In this document: piece by piece, positions 33,857-45,548 of the stretch | Position numbering within the stretch: position 1 is the stretch's first letter | How the letters are laid out: the number at the start of each line of letters is the position of its first letter | DNA from: Bostrychus sinensis | Taxonomy: Eukaryota > Chordata > Actinopteri > Gobiiformes > Eleotridae | Assembly (NCBI GenBank): GCA_020698575.1 | Contig: CM036247.1 | Location: forward strand, 33,538,586-33,602,585 | Direction of reading: 5' to 3' | DNA: 64,000 nt | Position numbers and translations under genes: made by a program | Notes under the pieces: generated by a model | Database searches by the model: none | What the model was told of the DNA's origin: nothing | Seen by the model: only the letters and a program-made list of their open reading frames with translations

Positions 33857-34772
33857 CAGTGATGTGCGGTGAGGCTCATGGTTGGTGAGGCACTGACATT
33901 AGAGCAGGGGTCTCCAACTAAAATTGCACGGCGTCCACAGAATTAACCTTCTACCTCTGCTGGGGTTCGAACAAATGTATAAAAAATAATAAATAGGCTA
34001 TATTACAGTGTTTTTATGTATTTATTCTGGAGTAAAGTGTACAAAAGTACAATGTGTATGATTTCTGTTAGAAAAAAACATGTGACTATCATTTCCACTT
34101 TAACAGCAGCTGATCAGAGTCTGAACTTGGGTCAGACTCTGATCATATTGGAGATGGATTTATAGACAATTTTCCACTCTCCTCCAGGCAGCAGTATTAG
34201 ATCCCATTTCAATTGGTGGTCCAGTTTAGAGAAATGTTTAAGATCCATGTATCTTCCATGTTTGACTTTCATTTGGGGCAGCAACATGAACCTGTGTGCT
34301 CTTGTATGCCCCCTTCAGTGAGACAGAGTACTGTCACCTCGAGCTTTTTTATCTGTGGTTTTATGCAATTAGCAAAACTAAATATGTAACACACAAATAT
34401 TAAATACATGCCTGACTATAGAAAATTAGAGTGCACATTACAAGTGTCTGAAAACATTATATTGGAGACGTGACGAGAGACAGAAACAGGCACGACCAAT
34501 GACAAGCCTCAGCCCAGTTAGTGAGGGATTGCGCAATCTGAGGTGAGGTGAGGCTGCACGCTGTCACACTTTGTATGTATTTGAACAGGAAATACACAAA
34601 TTCAGCAATTTTGACTATGAAATCATGGACAACATTGGATTCAAAAAGAAAATCAATACAAGCACAGACCCGAGAACTAAAATTAAAAAGATTTTTATTT
34701 AATTATTATTTGTTTATTTTTCACTCTTCATGATGTAGGTGAGGTTCTGCCTCGCCTGACCGCATGTCCCTG
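33857..34772. mobile_element. hAT-type non-autonomous element
   Basis: Ends cagtgatgtgcggtgagg and the inverse of cagggacatgcggtcagg. Flanks ccctggac (33849-33856) and ccccggac (34773-34780) match at 7 of 8 positions. 916 bases, no transposase frame. Confidence 0.8.
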
Positions 34773-34780
34773 CCCCGGAC

Positions 34781-35720
34781 TGTGTGTGGAGCGAGAGGAC
34801 TTTTTAAGCACTCCTCTTATCAAGTGAGGCTGGATACATGTCTTTCTGCTGCTTAGCTCGTCCTTCCTCTCTCACACAGAGCAGAACAGCCTCGTATCAG
34901 CCCAATGCAGAGGCGAGAGGCTTTGTGCGGGACAGGACAGTTTCTTTTCCATGTAAACTTTTTATTAATCCACAGATCTGATCGCCTTCATCTCATGTTT
35001 ACAGAGCAGAGCATGGAGCTGTGGGCGAACTCGCCTGATTAGATGTTCTACCGTAAGCCCGGCCTCTTTCCCCCGTTAGATTCAAGATCACATGGGGTAA
35101 AAAACGGCCTGCAACCAAGTTGTCACAAAATGTCTTTATCTGTATATACATATAAAAATATATTTACAACTAAAATAATAGTAGCAAAAAAGGCATTGAA
35201 CACAGAGATAAGTAATGTGTGACTTCTGACACATTACCAGGTCACAGTGAGATATAGCCTACAGTGCAAGTGTGAGTTACTGTGCTCATGAGAAGGCTGG
35301 ATATCCATACCGAGTCAGATCAAATAATTTTAGTCTATATTCATAAATTTGTCAAATGTATTTCAGGTTTTATAAGTAAGATTAGGGTTAATGAAGTTTG
35401 GTAAGAGCTATACTGTTAAATTAAATTGTACTTATTTAGATATAAAATCTTATAAGAATTATTGTGTTTATTATCAGTATCGGTCGCGAGAAGCTTCAAA
35501 TTATTGGTTATCGGTATCGATTAAAAAAAAAAGTAATATTGTGCATCCCTACAAATAATTTTCATTTTACATTCTGTTTTACCCAAATATTAACATGCAA
35601 TGGAGGTTATACTATTACCATTACACAGATTGAGCAGTACAGTCAGTGTCTCACATAATCTGCTGTCTATTTTTTTATTTTGTTTTGTTTTGTTCATTGG
35701 AACTGTTTTGTGTGTTGCAG
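34781..35720. other. Intron end with a DNA-element terminus
   Basis: 35470-35552 reads, inverted, agggatgcacaatatta...atcgataccgataaccaa, the end of a common fish hAT-like element. The other end was not found. The remainder is unassigned up to exon e. Confidence 0.45.
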
Positions 35721-35862
35721 CCATGCACCAGGACCAGGTCTCGTGAGCGGACAGCGTATGTACTGCGATCTCCCAGTGTGGGGCGCCAGTGTCCCAATAC
35801 CACGGACAGAGAGCCCTGCAGCCTCAACCTCAACTGCTTTAACTACTTCTACAACATCACAG
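35721..35862 (+). CDS. thsd7a: THSD7A exon e: TSR repeat end
   Basis: The acceptor is tgttgcag and the donor is gtcagt. The exon begins on a whole codon and ends after the first base of a Glu codon. It encodes 47 codons: PCTRTRSRERTAYVLRSPSV, then GRQCPNTTDREPCSLNLNC and FNYFYNIT. It continues the LNDWGPWSRC domain of exon d. GRQCP, EPC and LNC fit the C-terminal cysteines of THSD7-type TSRs. NTT and NIT are N-glycosylation sequons. The lead sequence is pyrimidine-rich with T-rich blocks from 35666. A transposon-derived stretch begins within about 230 bases downstream. Confidence 0.96.
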
Positions 35863-36863
35863 GTCAGTTCCATTATAATACCAGTCAAAACACTACTTAA
35901 AAACAGGTAAGCGGCGCAAAAGTTAGAAATCTAAAATTACAAGCTTTACAATACAAGCTTAGCCTTGCCTGTAACTAGGGTTGTTTATCTGCAAAGTAAA
36001 GTCAAGTATCTGTCTTTCAGTGACCGTAAGTGTTAGCTCTGTGACTAGCTGGCCGTTAAGATTATCTGATTAGTTGCACGACCTCTGTTAGTTCCGCTAG
36101 GGCTGTGCAATTGATCGAATTTCGATTACAATTTCGATTATTACACCCTACGATTACGAAAATTATGTAATCGAGAAAAAATGATTAATAATACTAACTC
36201 TGAAGTGTGATGTAAATGCGCACTCTCCATCCGCCCCTCCCCTCTCAAAGCCTGCGCTCTGATAGCTACAAGCTAGGCTACATGAGGAAAGTTGTTAGCA
36301 GAAACATGGCAGAAAGAAAACAGAAGAACCGCTTAGTTAGCAGAGAAGACGAGGCAGATTCTGTTGTTTGTGAGCACTCTGGAATTGAAGAGGAAGACGT
36401 CGAGCCAAGACACACTGTGTGCAAGGTGTGGAAACCATTTCTATCCCCTACTGGACAGGAGAGGATGGTTGTCTAATAACACAGTGAGTGCTGTGGTTTT
36501 ATGTTTACTTAGCATTTTGGCTCTGGTTGTACATGCACAAGTTGTACATGTACAGTTTAGCCCGAGGCGGTTGACTTTATCAGCTGCCAATGCGCACCTG
36601 AGCGCTGTGGGTGTGTCTAATTCTCAGGTTCATGGTTAAACCATGCCCCGTATCTGTTTACAGTTGTCTTTTATTGTTATGGTGATGGGCTGGTGTGGCC
36701 GCGGAGGACAGCCAGTGGTCAACAGGCAGAGAAATAAAACAGGATTGCGCTGGTCTCCGCCAAGGTGCACTGGTGTCCGCCTCCGTCAACCCGTTCATTA
36801 CGCCTCGGTGCCGCAGGCTTAACCGCACATTGTAACAGTTAAAAGCAGTTGAAAACCATGTTA

Positions 36864-37094
36864 CGGCTGATTTATACTTTTGCGTCAAATCGACAGCGAA
36901 GCTCTGCGGACTACTTTGCGGTGCTGCGAACCCTCTCAAAACCTCCGCCGTAGCCCTGACGTGCACCTGGCGCCTCGATGCGTAGTTAAATTTTTGGCCA
37001 GGTGCACATCGGGGCAACGGCGTAGGTTTTGAGAGGGTTCGCGGCACCGCAAAGAGCTTCGTCGTTGATTTGACGCAGAAGTATAAATCAGCCT
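36864..37094. mobile_element. PIF/Harbinger-type hairpin MITE
   Basis: The arms ggctgatttatacttttgcg and their inverse near 37070-37093 extend inward through aaccctctcaaaacct and gtgcacctggc, giving an almost complete 231-base palindrome. TTA lies at 36861-36863 and 37095-37097. Confidence 0.85.
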
Positions 37095-37210
37095 TTAAAC
37101 TGAACAGATCGACGGGGCATGTGCACGTCTATGTACCGAGGGTCCTAGCGGTGTCTCAGCGGCAAGTCTGCCCAGCCTCAGAGTACTTAAGTCGGGCTTG
37201 GACAAAGGGC

Positions 37211-37790
37211 TGATAACAGTGTGTATGTGTTGATAACAGTGTGTATGTGTTGATAACAGTGTGTATGTGTTGATAACAGTGTGTATGTGTTGATTACAGT
37301 GTGTATGTGTTGATAACAGTGTGTATGTGTTGATAACAGTGTGTATGTGTTGATAACAGTGTGTATGTGTTGATAACAGTGTGTATGTGTTGATAACAGT
37401 GTGTATGTGTTGATAACAGTGTGTATGTGTTGATTACTGTGTGTATGTGTTGATAACAGTGTGTATGTGTTGATAACAGTGTGTATGTGTTGATTACAGT
37501 GTGTATGTGTTGATAACAGTGTGTATGTGTTGATAACAGTGTGTATGTGTTGATAACAGTGTGTATGTGTTGATAACAGTGTGTATGTGTTGATAACAGT
37601 GTGTATGTGTTGATAACAGTGTGTATGTGTTGATTACTGTGTGTATGTGTTGATAACAGTGTGTATGTGTTGATAACAGTGTGTATGTGTTGATAACAGT
37701 GTGTATGTGTTGATTACTGTGTGTATGTGTTGATAACAGTGTGTATGTGTTGATAACAGTGTGTATGTGTTGATAACAGTGTGTATGTGT
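37211..37790 (+). repeat. Minisatellite, 20-bp unit x 29
   Basis: Exactly 29 head-to-tail copies of tgataacagtgtgtatgtgt. Five units vary: tgattacagt in units 5 and 15, tgattactgt in units 12, 22 and 26. Because 20 is not a multiple of 3, the antisense open frame through it has a 20-residue period and is an artefact. Confidence 0.98.
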
Positions 37791-38365
37791 GCGCATGCTT
37801 GCAGTTAAAGAGGGTAACGCATGTTTCAAATGCAGTTACGAACCGCGTTTAGGACATTAAAGAGGCGAACTAACTGTTCGCGGTCATCACTCAAGCCAGA
37901 TCATGTTAACAGGCTGGTGTTCCTGGCAAAAAAACCTTTAAAGCATTAGTCTAGTTATGTTCAGCTGCCCTAAACCTAATGTTTTCATGCTATGAAGATG
38001 GACCAGCATTTTTAAATAATATAGGCTACTTACTAGACTTGAAACGAGGAATCATTTTATTTGTTAAATAATTGCTTTAGTTCTATTTTCACAGTTCACT
38101 CCATTTGGTTACAAAATAGAACAAACTTGGTTTATTTAATATTTTGCACTTTTTTATTTGTGTGCAAAAAAATATATATTTTACATTGTTTTGTTAAGAT
38201 AATGAATAATTGTTTGAATAATCGTGATTTCAATTCTGTCTAAATTAATCGTGATTATAATTTTTTCCATAATCGAGCAGCCCTAAGTTCCACCCCCTCA
38301 AACTCAAACTAAGCGGTGCCAGACGAATTCTTTATATAAAATTGGAAAAATCTGTCTGGCCAGGG

Positions 38366-39339
38366 CCACTAATTCTACAGAAATGGGACAAATATAGCCG
38401 ATTATATTATTTTAAATATTTTTTATTGAAATAGTAATAAATAGTAATAAAATGTAGTCAACACAATTAAATCATTAAATTCTCTTAAATTGTACATTTT
38501 GCAAATTTGTGATGATTTCCAGCTCTATATTACACCAAAATGATGAAGTGTTCTCTAGGTAATAAACAGTAACCTAGATTTAAAAGAAAACTATTAATGC
38601 TAAAAAAAAAAACTTTTTCCATCACAGTAAATTCTTCATAGCGTCTCATTTTTAAGCAAAGTTGCTTATCGTTGATTCATCGTGTTTTTATTAATTTAGG
38701 ATACTGATAATATTCAAATGCTGTTACATGTCTCCAAGTCTAACAAAGTCAAACAAGTTGTATAGTTTTTCTGTATTTTTAAAGTTACTAATATAACACC
38801 TAGGATTCTCAAGCCAATTTCTGAGAAAATACTTTAGAATATTGAGTTCATTTCGGTCCATTAAAATAACTTATGTTGTCACCTAGTATATAATTTAAAA
38901 CAAAGATGCAAGTTCTTCATGTGTTTTGGGAACAAAATAAATTTGTATGTCAACTTCATCAGATTTTGTGGTCTGATAGTTTGACAGATGAAATAAGTTC
39001 CTTTAAATTGTTTAGTAAAAATGTTTGAGTGCAACCAATCTTTTATTTTAAGGGATTATTTGTTTTGTAATGTCAGCATTTAATTAATTTGTGAGAAAAC
39101 TTAAGAAAAGAAATGTTTTTGTCACCTCCGTCAGATATGAATCAAGTCCATACAGGTCAAGGTAACATTCATATACAGTCTATTGGCATTTTTTTACAAA
39201 CTCATTTTGTTATATCAATGCAGGACTAAAAAACTCATCAAAAGACAAACACATTCAAGTAGTTAAATATTTCAGAACTTAAATTTTATTTTTCTTCAGG
39301 ATTGGGCCCCTTTTTGTCCCATTTCTGAAGAATTAGTGG
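38366..39339. mobile_element. Putative DNA element with 27-bp inverted ends
   Basis: ccactaattct-cagaaatgggacaaa at the left is inverted at 39313-39339 with one mismatch. The AT-rich interior of about 920 bases has no gene. No target duplication is visible. It abuts the decayed TAGCCTGG-type element. Confidence 0.65.
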
Positions 39340-40735
39340 TTTATTTTGTCTGACTGACAAATGCAAACAGTTATTATATTTATACACAAAAATTAGTCAT
39401 GTTTAATGTGTCTCAAAATACAGCAGATAATAATGCTCTCTACCTAGACACTGACTCTAACACGTACTCTTGTTTATGCACATTTTTCCACTAATATTTC
39501 TATTTTGTTCACCATCATATATACAATTCAGTCTATTCTATTGCCCTTAATTCCCTATTAAGCTAGAATATTCAGTACCTGCTTCTTCCTTCACGACGAT
39601 GTTCATTCCCAAAGCACAAATGCCTTATGAGAGGTTTAAGTCTTGTTTTTGTTGCTGCAGATACAGGCTGTACCTAGCTCAAGAGTCTTTTACAGTTTCT
39701 TCTTTAAATCTCCCGTTCCCGGTCCCCAGAGTGCCACAACACTTTGGAGCTCAAGGATGTACTGTTCCCAAACTCGAAGCACTCACTCGACTAAAAACAG
39801 CCACTCCGATCTGTCCACCGAGGCACGAATTATGAGTAATATCCCACAATTCTGTTGCAACATGACTTTTAGCTCCAGAATGTTTTCACTTCAAAGCCTT
39901 GTTTCTAAAGGGAGCCAGGTTTGTTGAGCTTGAATATATGTATGCTGTGAGGTCCTCTGGGGTGATGCCAAGTTATTTTTTCGAAAACAGAAACTCGTAT
40001 TGGAGTGCTCTGCCTCTTAAGATGCTGCCTCTTAAGGATTCTCATGACACGCAGTTTTGTAGGATTTAAGTGAGCTTTTTAAACCTCCACTGACCTCTCC
40101 TCTGACAAAATAATCATGAACCATCAACAGCCATCTGCAAGTGTTGGAGCCTGTTTGACTCCGTTCAAGCTTGCTATGGCTGGTATGAATGAAAACCCAA
40201 GATCTAAATGATTAAATTGAATTAGGTACAGTAGGTAGTGGGCATTCAATGAAGAAGTAAAGTGAATGGCCTGGAGGGGGAGTAGTGACCTGAGCGGCTG
40301 AAGAGGACTATGACTAAAGAGGTATTATGGTGACAAATCCAAAGCCTTAAAAGTATTAAAGTCTTCTATCCAATCTCATCCACCCCCAGTGCTTTTTGAC
40401 CTCTTCAGCAGCTCTGGGTTGGGTGGTGAATAAGTCAAACTAGTTCCTCAGCCACTACTACCTCAATGGAAGGCATGTCAGTAGGACTTGGGAGATTCTT
40501 CCACTAGTCGAGGTCAACACCCTAACTATAAACAGTGTTGGTGGAACTCTTCAACGAATCCTGAAATCTCAGGTGATCTGCCAAAACCTTTTCTAAGCCT
40601 GCCCATTTTTTTATACCTAATATTTTGTACTTGTGTCTGGTTGGGAAAGCCTTTCTCTGCATTAGACCTATCCTTCAATTCCACTGGGGCAGCCTATCAG
40701 GTGCAGGATCTTGGTCAGGAGGACCAAGCATGAGG
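39340..40735. other. Intronic sequence, nothing recognised
   Basis: Several open frames (39599-39927, 40488-40733) have no family resemblance and lie within decayed repeat-like text. Confidence 0.4.
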
Positions 40736-40737
40736 AT

Positions 40738-40865
40738 TAGCCTACGTGGGCATACCCATGCAAACACAGGGAGAGCATGCAAACTCCACACAGAAACGCC
40801 CCGCCAAGTGCAGTTATCAAACCTGGGATCTTCTTGTTGTGCTAACCACTTTGCCACCATGACAC
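40738..40865 (-). repeat. SINE-like repeat fragment, antisense
   Basis: gcaaacacagggagagcatgc-aactccacacagaa and cctgggatcttcttg-gctaaccactttgccacc are the inverse of a SINE head (A and B boxes), as at 9360-9513. Confidence 0.75.
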
Positions 40866-40984
40866 CTGTATCCTCAAGACCAGGGCCACAACCCATGCGG
40901 TCTGCCGATACCTTTCAGAGGCTTCAGAAGTCCCACAAGCCATTCCTGATTCCTGAGTCATTCCTGATTTAATGGCATTTAGTG

Positions 40985-41400
40985 TCCACCCCTAGTGTCT
41001 GTCTGACTTTCTTTTCTCTTCACTGAGTGTCCTAGAAATATGGGGTCAGACAAAGCTTCTAGTGCCCACTTCTGAAGTCTGTCTGGCTTTCCCTTCTCTT
41101 TGCAGAATGTCCTAGAAATATGGGGTTGGACAAAGCTTCTAGGGTCCACCACTATAGTCTGTCTGCCTTTCTCTTCTCTTCGCAGAGTGTCCAGGTACTA
41201 AGTGGTCGGCCGAAGCTTCTGGTGCCCACCACTGGAGTCTGTTTGGCATTCCCTTCTTTTTCCCTTTTCCCTTCTTTTCCCAGTGTTCAAGAAATATTGG
41301 GTCGGACAAAGCTTTTATTGCCCAACACTGGACTCTTTCTGGCTTGCCCTTCTCTTCGCAGAGTGTCCAAGAACTATGAGGTCGGACAAAGCAACCAGCT
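40985..41400 (+). repeat. Tandem repeat, about 80-bp unit x 5
   Basis: gtctgtctg-cttt-ccttctctt-gcagagtgtcc-agaaatat-gggtcggacaaagcttct-gtgcccac recurs near 41000, 41077, 41157, 41238 and 41331. The fourth unit has an expanded pyrimidine tract. Every unit contains a pyrimidine run, and most end in a CAG. Confidence 0.85.
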
Positions 41401-41409
41401 GATTCACTG

Positions 41410-43305
41410 ATTAACTACCAGCACTCTTATGCCTGAACATGATATTGGTTATGAACAAGCTGTTAATCTCCAAAATTATGTCACAACTCTGTGCGCAGAG
41501 AACTGGCCATTAGGTTCTCACAAGCAAGCCTTATGTCACAATCCCTGGTATTGTCCCGCCTTTATGTGGGCCACTTTTTGCCTAGTCCATCACCTGAGTC
41601 CTTGGGAGACCCTACCAGCAGCATTCTGCTCCCACCTAGGCTATAGCTTCTAGGATCATTCAGGTTCTCAAACCCCACTACTACAATATAGTGGCAGTTC
41701 AAGAAGGGAAAACCTGCTTTGATTGGTGAATAATAAGGCTGCACTTACACGCTACAATACTTTGCAAATATCAGTCCTCTACAAATGGCTCTTACCTCTT
41801 TCAAGAGGTCACTAAATTGCTTGACTTCACTTGTGACACTCTCTCTGCAGTGATCACACAGAACCACTTCAGCTGTGTTTTAACAGAAAAAGAGCCCCAG
41901 CACTCTGAGCTGCAGCTTGGTATAGTTAACAGCTTGGCTCTTCTATTTTTGTCTGATTGTAGATGTATTTTTGTCTCTGTCCTTCTGTTGTTGGCATCAC
42001 TGTCTCCTGCTATTGTCTCCTATCTGAGTGCTGCTCAGATTACAATACTCCTGTTCAATTGGAGAATGTATTTTGAAATCCTCACAATTACAGGCACAAA
42101 ACGGCACCATATTTCATCACAGCAATAATGTTCATTTGAAGCCTTTACTAAACTGGAGTTACCCATTGCTGTGTCCTTTTTCTATGACAATGAATACTCA
42201 GATACAGCCGCTTTTGAAAGACCACTTATAGTAACAGAACAGCTTACATTTAGTGAAATTGATCACAGATTACTCTGGAGTTTATGCTTTTTGGATAATT
42301 TTTGTTAAGTGATAAAGTGCACAATCATGTCTTGGTTTTATGGCTAAACCTCCCACATTTCTGACACCTATAAATCCCAAAACACAAAAAAAGAAGCAGA
42401 TGAGAGAGTCCTCAAAATGTCATCTTGGTGTGTTCCTGTGTTCTTTCTTGACAATTATCAATCAACATTATTTTAGAAATGCAAAGTAGATATTACACCA
42501 CCCAAACTGTGATAATGCCAAGCCACCACACATGAGACACCAGCTACATGACCACTACCTGACTTATCCCACTTCAGGTTCATTGGATTCATCTTCTGGA
42601 ATATTCCATAACATGATGCAATGTACGTGGGGTTGGAACACACCCATCATATTAGGTGTCTGCCCTATTCTGATGTCATCAATGTCTAACCACACCCACT
42701 TTTCTATGACTCCTCCCATGGGCCTCTTCTCTCCAGTAAAGCCCTTTATTACCCTGCACTATATATAGTTATACATTTCTTTAAGTATGCATACCAGTGA
42801 ACAAGTATTACTAATGCCATAATAATGTTACAGAGATTATTACATCTGTTGATCACATGAAACTTGAATATACACCACAAAAGTTTTAAAATAATCCCTT
42901 TTTTTTTTTTTATTTATTATTATTTATGCAGTGCAAATACAATCAACAGCTTCAGCTAGTACAAATTAAAGTGATGAATCAATCCATTGGAATCAAATGT
43001 CTTCGCTGTCATCTTATAGATAACATTCATATGTTACTAAAACAATATATTATGTACAAATGATTCTCTATTATCTATTTTAGTGGATGTCAGGCAGAGA
43101 CAGGGTGAATGCATTAGCTCAGAGTTGGCAGGCTGCTCGAGCCCGACTACAAGTGAAGACAGACAAACACCATTCACACTGACTGCTCTGGGTAGAAAAA
43201 TTGACCAGGAGAAGTTGAATGAGGGCCACCAAGCAGTTACAGAGTTTGTGGTGAAAGGTTTATATCCCTTTTCAACTGTAGATCAACCAGAATTTCAGCA
43301 AACAT
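41410..43305. other. Intronic sequence, nothing recognised
   Basis: A poly-T run lies at 42898-42911. Short open frames on the + strand are unremarkable. Confidence 0.45.
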
Positions 43306-43309
43306 TTTT

Positions 43310-43880
43310 ATAAGATTTATTTATTTATTAGGTTTATTTGATAGGGACAGATACAACAAACATAGACAAACTGTAAAACAGCAGTTTCATTCATGTATCA
43401 TAATGCTTTTAACAGGTGCTAATTTGCAGCATTTGTCCCTAGATTGGCTTTTGTGCACGGTCAAGATTAAAACTGAAAAAAAGTGAACAGAGCGGTGTTA
43501 AAAGCTAACAATGATGACCAAGACACAGACAGACACTAAATAAGAACAACAGAGGGACAAAGACACATGACAACTGAACACATAAAACATGAGTACAGTG
43601 CTGCTGCTAACACATCCAAGATTTAGTTGTTGTTGTTTTTTAAATGCTAAATCTGGTCACAGACTTCAATTTGATAGGAAGCAAATTCCAAAATCCAGCA
43701 CCTCTTATGGAGAATGCAGTTCGGGCAAAAGAGGTTTTGCAAAAAGGCACCTTGCACTCTCCACTTGAGGCTGCTCTGGTGGATCTGCTGCAGCTCTGCA
43801 GTTTACTCACACAGTTACTCAGGTGCAAATCCATTTATACATTTGAAAATCAGCTTAAGGAAGTTGAAATTAATTAGCTC
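43310..43880 (-). mobile_element. LINE-like 3' relic, antisense
   Basis: The minus frame 43640-43834 reads FARTAFSIRGAGFWNLLPIK, a pattern typical of the extreme C-terminus of fish LINE reverse transcriptases. Adjoining text (ttatttgatagggacagat, gcatttgtccctagattgg) is a common fish repeat. A fragment only. Confidence 0.6.
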
Positions 43881-44149
43881 AAGGAAGTTGAAATCAGATG
43901 AGATGTATAATGTTCGGTGAGTTTTACTGTAATTGTTTCAAATATAATTTTAATTTTTTTATGTAATACATCTAATACAGTGGTTTACAGGACATTATTG
44001 CAGTATTTTATTTACCTTGATAATGTTTAGGGCCACTTCACGGGACAGCCTGACCAGCAGCTTGATCCCTGCCTGGTACCAAGTTGAAAAAAACAACTTG
44101 TTATCTAAAAAGTGACTTTCATGACTTCTTTTTAATTTTTTTTGTTTGT

Positions 44150-44164
44150 TTTTGTTGTTTGTTT

Positions 44165-44196
<32 letters not shown>

Positions 44197-44213
44197 TTTT
44201 TTTTTTTTTTTTC
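44150..44213 (+). repeat. Long T-rich homopolymer tract
   Basis: About 60 bases almost entirely T with a few G. On the minus strand this could be the poly-A tail of a retrotransposed sequence. Confidence 0.9.
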
Positions 44214-45067
44214 AATTCTTTACTTTTACAATGCTAAACATTTATTAAGCTTGTACTGACACACGCCATAGTCACACACAGCATTCAGGAAAAGAGCAGA
44301 AACGTGTGTTTAATGGGCTGTTTAAGCTCTGGGTTCATGTGAACTGTTTGTTATTGGGCTACAGATCCTGTGTTTCATATTGCGGAGGACAAACAGTGTG
44401 GCTCCCAGTTTAACTCTCCCTGCTCGGCTTTGTTTACTCTCCTCCGCTGCTCTTCGCAGCATGTTACTAATGCCCTGTGTAAGTTGCACACTCGCCCACA
44501 TTTAGACGTGACCACTACTGTAAAGACTAGTATAATCGTGCACTTAAAATTCTCAGGACGCTCAGGACCCAGTATGTTTTTGCTTGACCCCCCGCTCCCG
44601 AACAAGACCACGACAATACCTCCTGCTTCCAAAGGACTGGAGTCCACTGCAGGTCTCAGAGCCACACAGTCACATAATCTTATAGTAAATACTCCTCTAC
44701 AAACCACTATTATTGTGCTGTTTATCCTATTACACAAACAGCTGCTTAACAACCACTAGCGTCCCAGAAGAGGAAACTGTGCTCAGCAACTACAATATTA
44801 TCAATCAATTATGAATATGTAGAGCCTTTACTGCGCAGTGGAGTGGACATACCACTCTATAGTGTTATACTGTTAGAAACACTTTGAAATGCACACACCA
44901 TCATTTTGCCTGATGACATCTGTTTGCAATATATTTATACAAGACTGTGCTTACTCCATTAGGTTCTGACAATATTACAGATTAATGTAATGCCAACACT
45001 TCAGTTCAGCTGCAGGTTTATTTAACAAACAGTTTTAAGCTCAGTGTAGCTCATAGACAAAAAAAAA

Positions 45068-45540
45068 GATGCAAACAAAATCAGTAACATGCACACAAAT
45101 TCAGAAACATGCACACAAATTCGGAATCACGCACACAAATTTGGAAATATGCATACAAATTTGGTAACATGCAAAAACTGTGAAAACATGCACAAAAATT
45201 TGAAGACACTGACACATAAGTTTGGAAACATGCACAAATTCTGAAACACAAAAATTTGAAAACATCCACACAAATTTGAAAACACTCACACAATTTTGGA
45301 AACATAGACCCAAATTCTGAAACACAAATTTGAAAACATTTTTGTGTGTGTTTCCAAAATTGTGTGCATGTTTTTCAATTTGTGAGCATGTTTTCAGAGT
45401 TTGTGTGCATGTTTACGAATTTGTGAGCGTGTTTCTAAAATTGGGTGCACGTTTCCAAATTTGGGTGCGTGTTGTCACATTTGTGTGGGTGTGTTTTTGT
45501 ATTTGTTTGCATATTTCTGAATTTGTTTGTGTGTGTCATG
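45068..45540. repeat. Inverted minisatellite
   Basis: From 45068 to about 45335, units of the form acatgcacacaaatttggaa (about 17-21 bases) repeat. From about 45338 to 45540 the inverse form ttccaaatttgtgtgcatgt repeats. The strand switch lies near 45337. Open frames on both strands across it are periodic artefacts. Confidence 0.85.
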
Positions 45541-45548
45541 CCCTAGAT

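Larger units (their letters stand above)
36098..38285 (+). mobile_element. hAT-type element with internal MITE and minisatellite
   Basis: Ends tagggctgtgcaattgatcg and the inverse of tagggctgctcgattatgg. 8-base flanks agttccgc (36090-36097) and agttccac (38286-38293) differ at one base. An open frame from 36306 (MAERKQKNRLV..., with CARCGNH in the next frame) may be the relic of a transposase N-terminus. It contains the Harbinger MITE 36864-37094 and the 20-bp minisatellite 37211-37790. Confidence 0.85.
36000..38365 (+). mobile_element. TAGCCTGG-type transposon interrupted by a hAT element
   Basis: 36060-36097 (tctgattagttgcacgacctctg) and 38286-38365 (agttccaccccctcaaactcaaac...gtctggccaggg) match consecutive parts of the family at 16915-17030 and 720-830. 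The left boundary is uncertain. Confidence 0.55.

Noticed and set aside
37211..37790. Regular repeats that could suggest a CRISPR array
   Set aside because: Units are directly adjacent with no spacers, and the context is a vertebrate intron.
37494..37829. 111-codon minus-strand frame of repeated THTHCYQHI-like text
   Set aside because: It is a translation of the 20-bp minisatellite. The 20-residue period follows from 20 not being divisible by 3.
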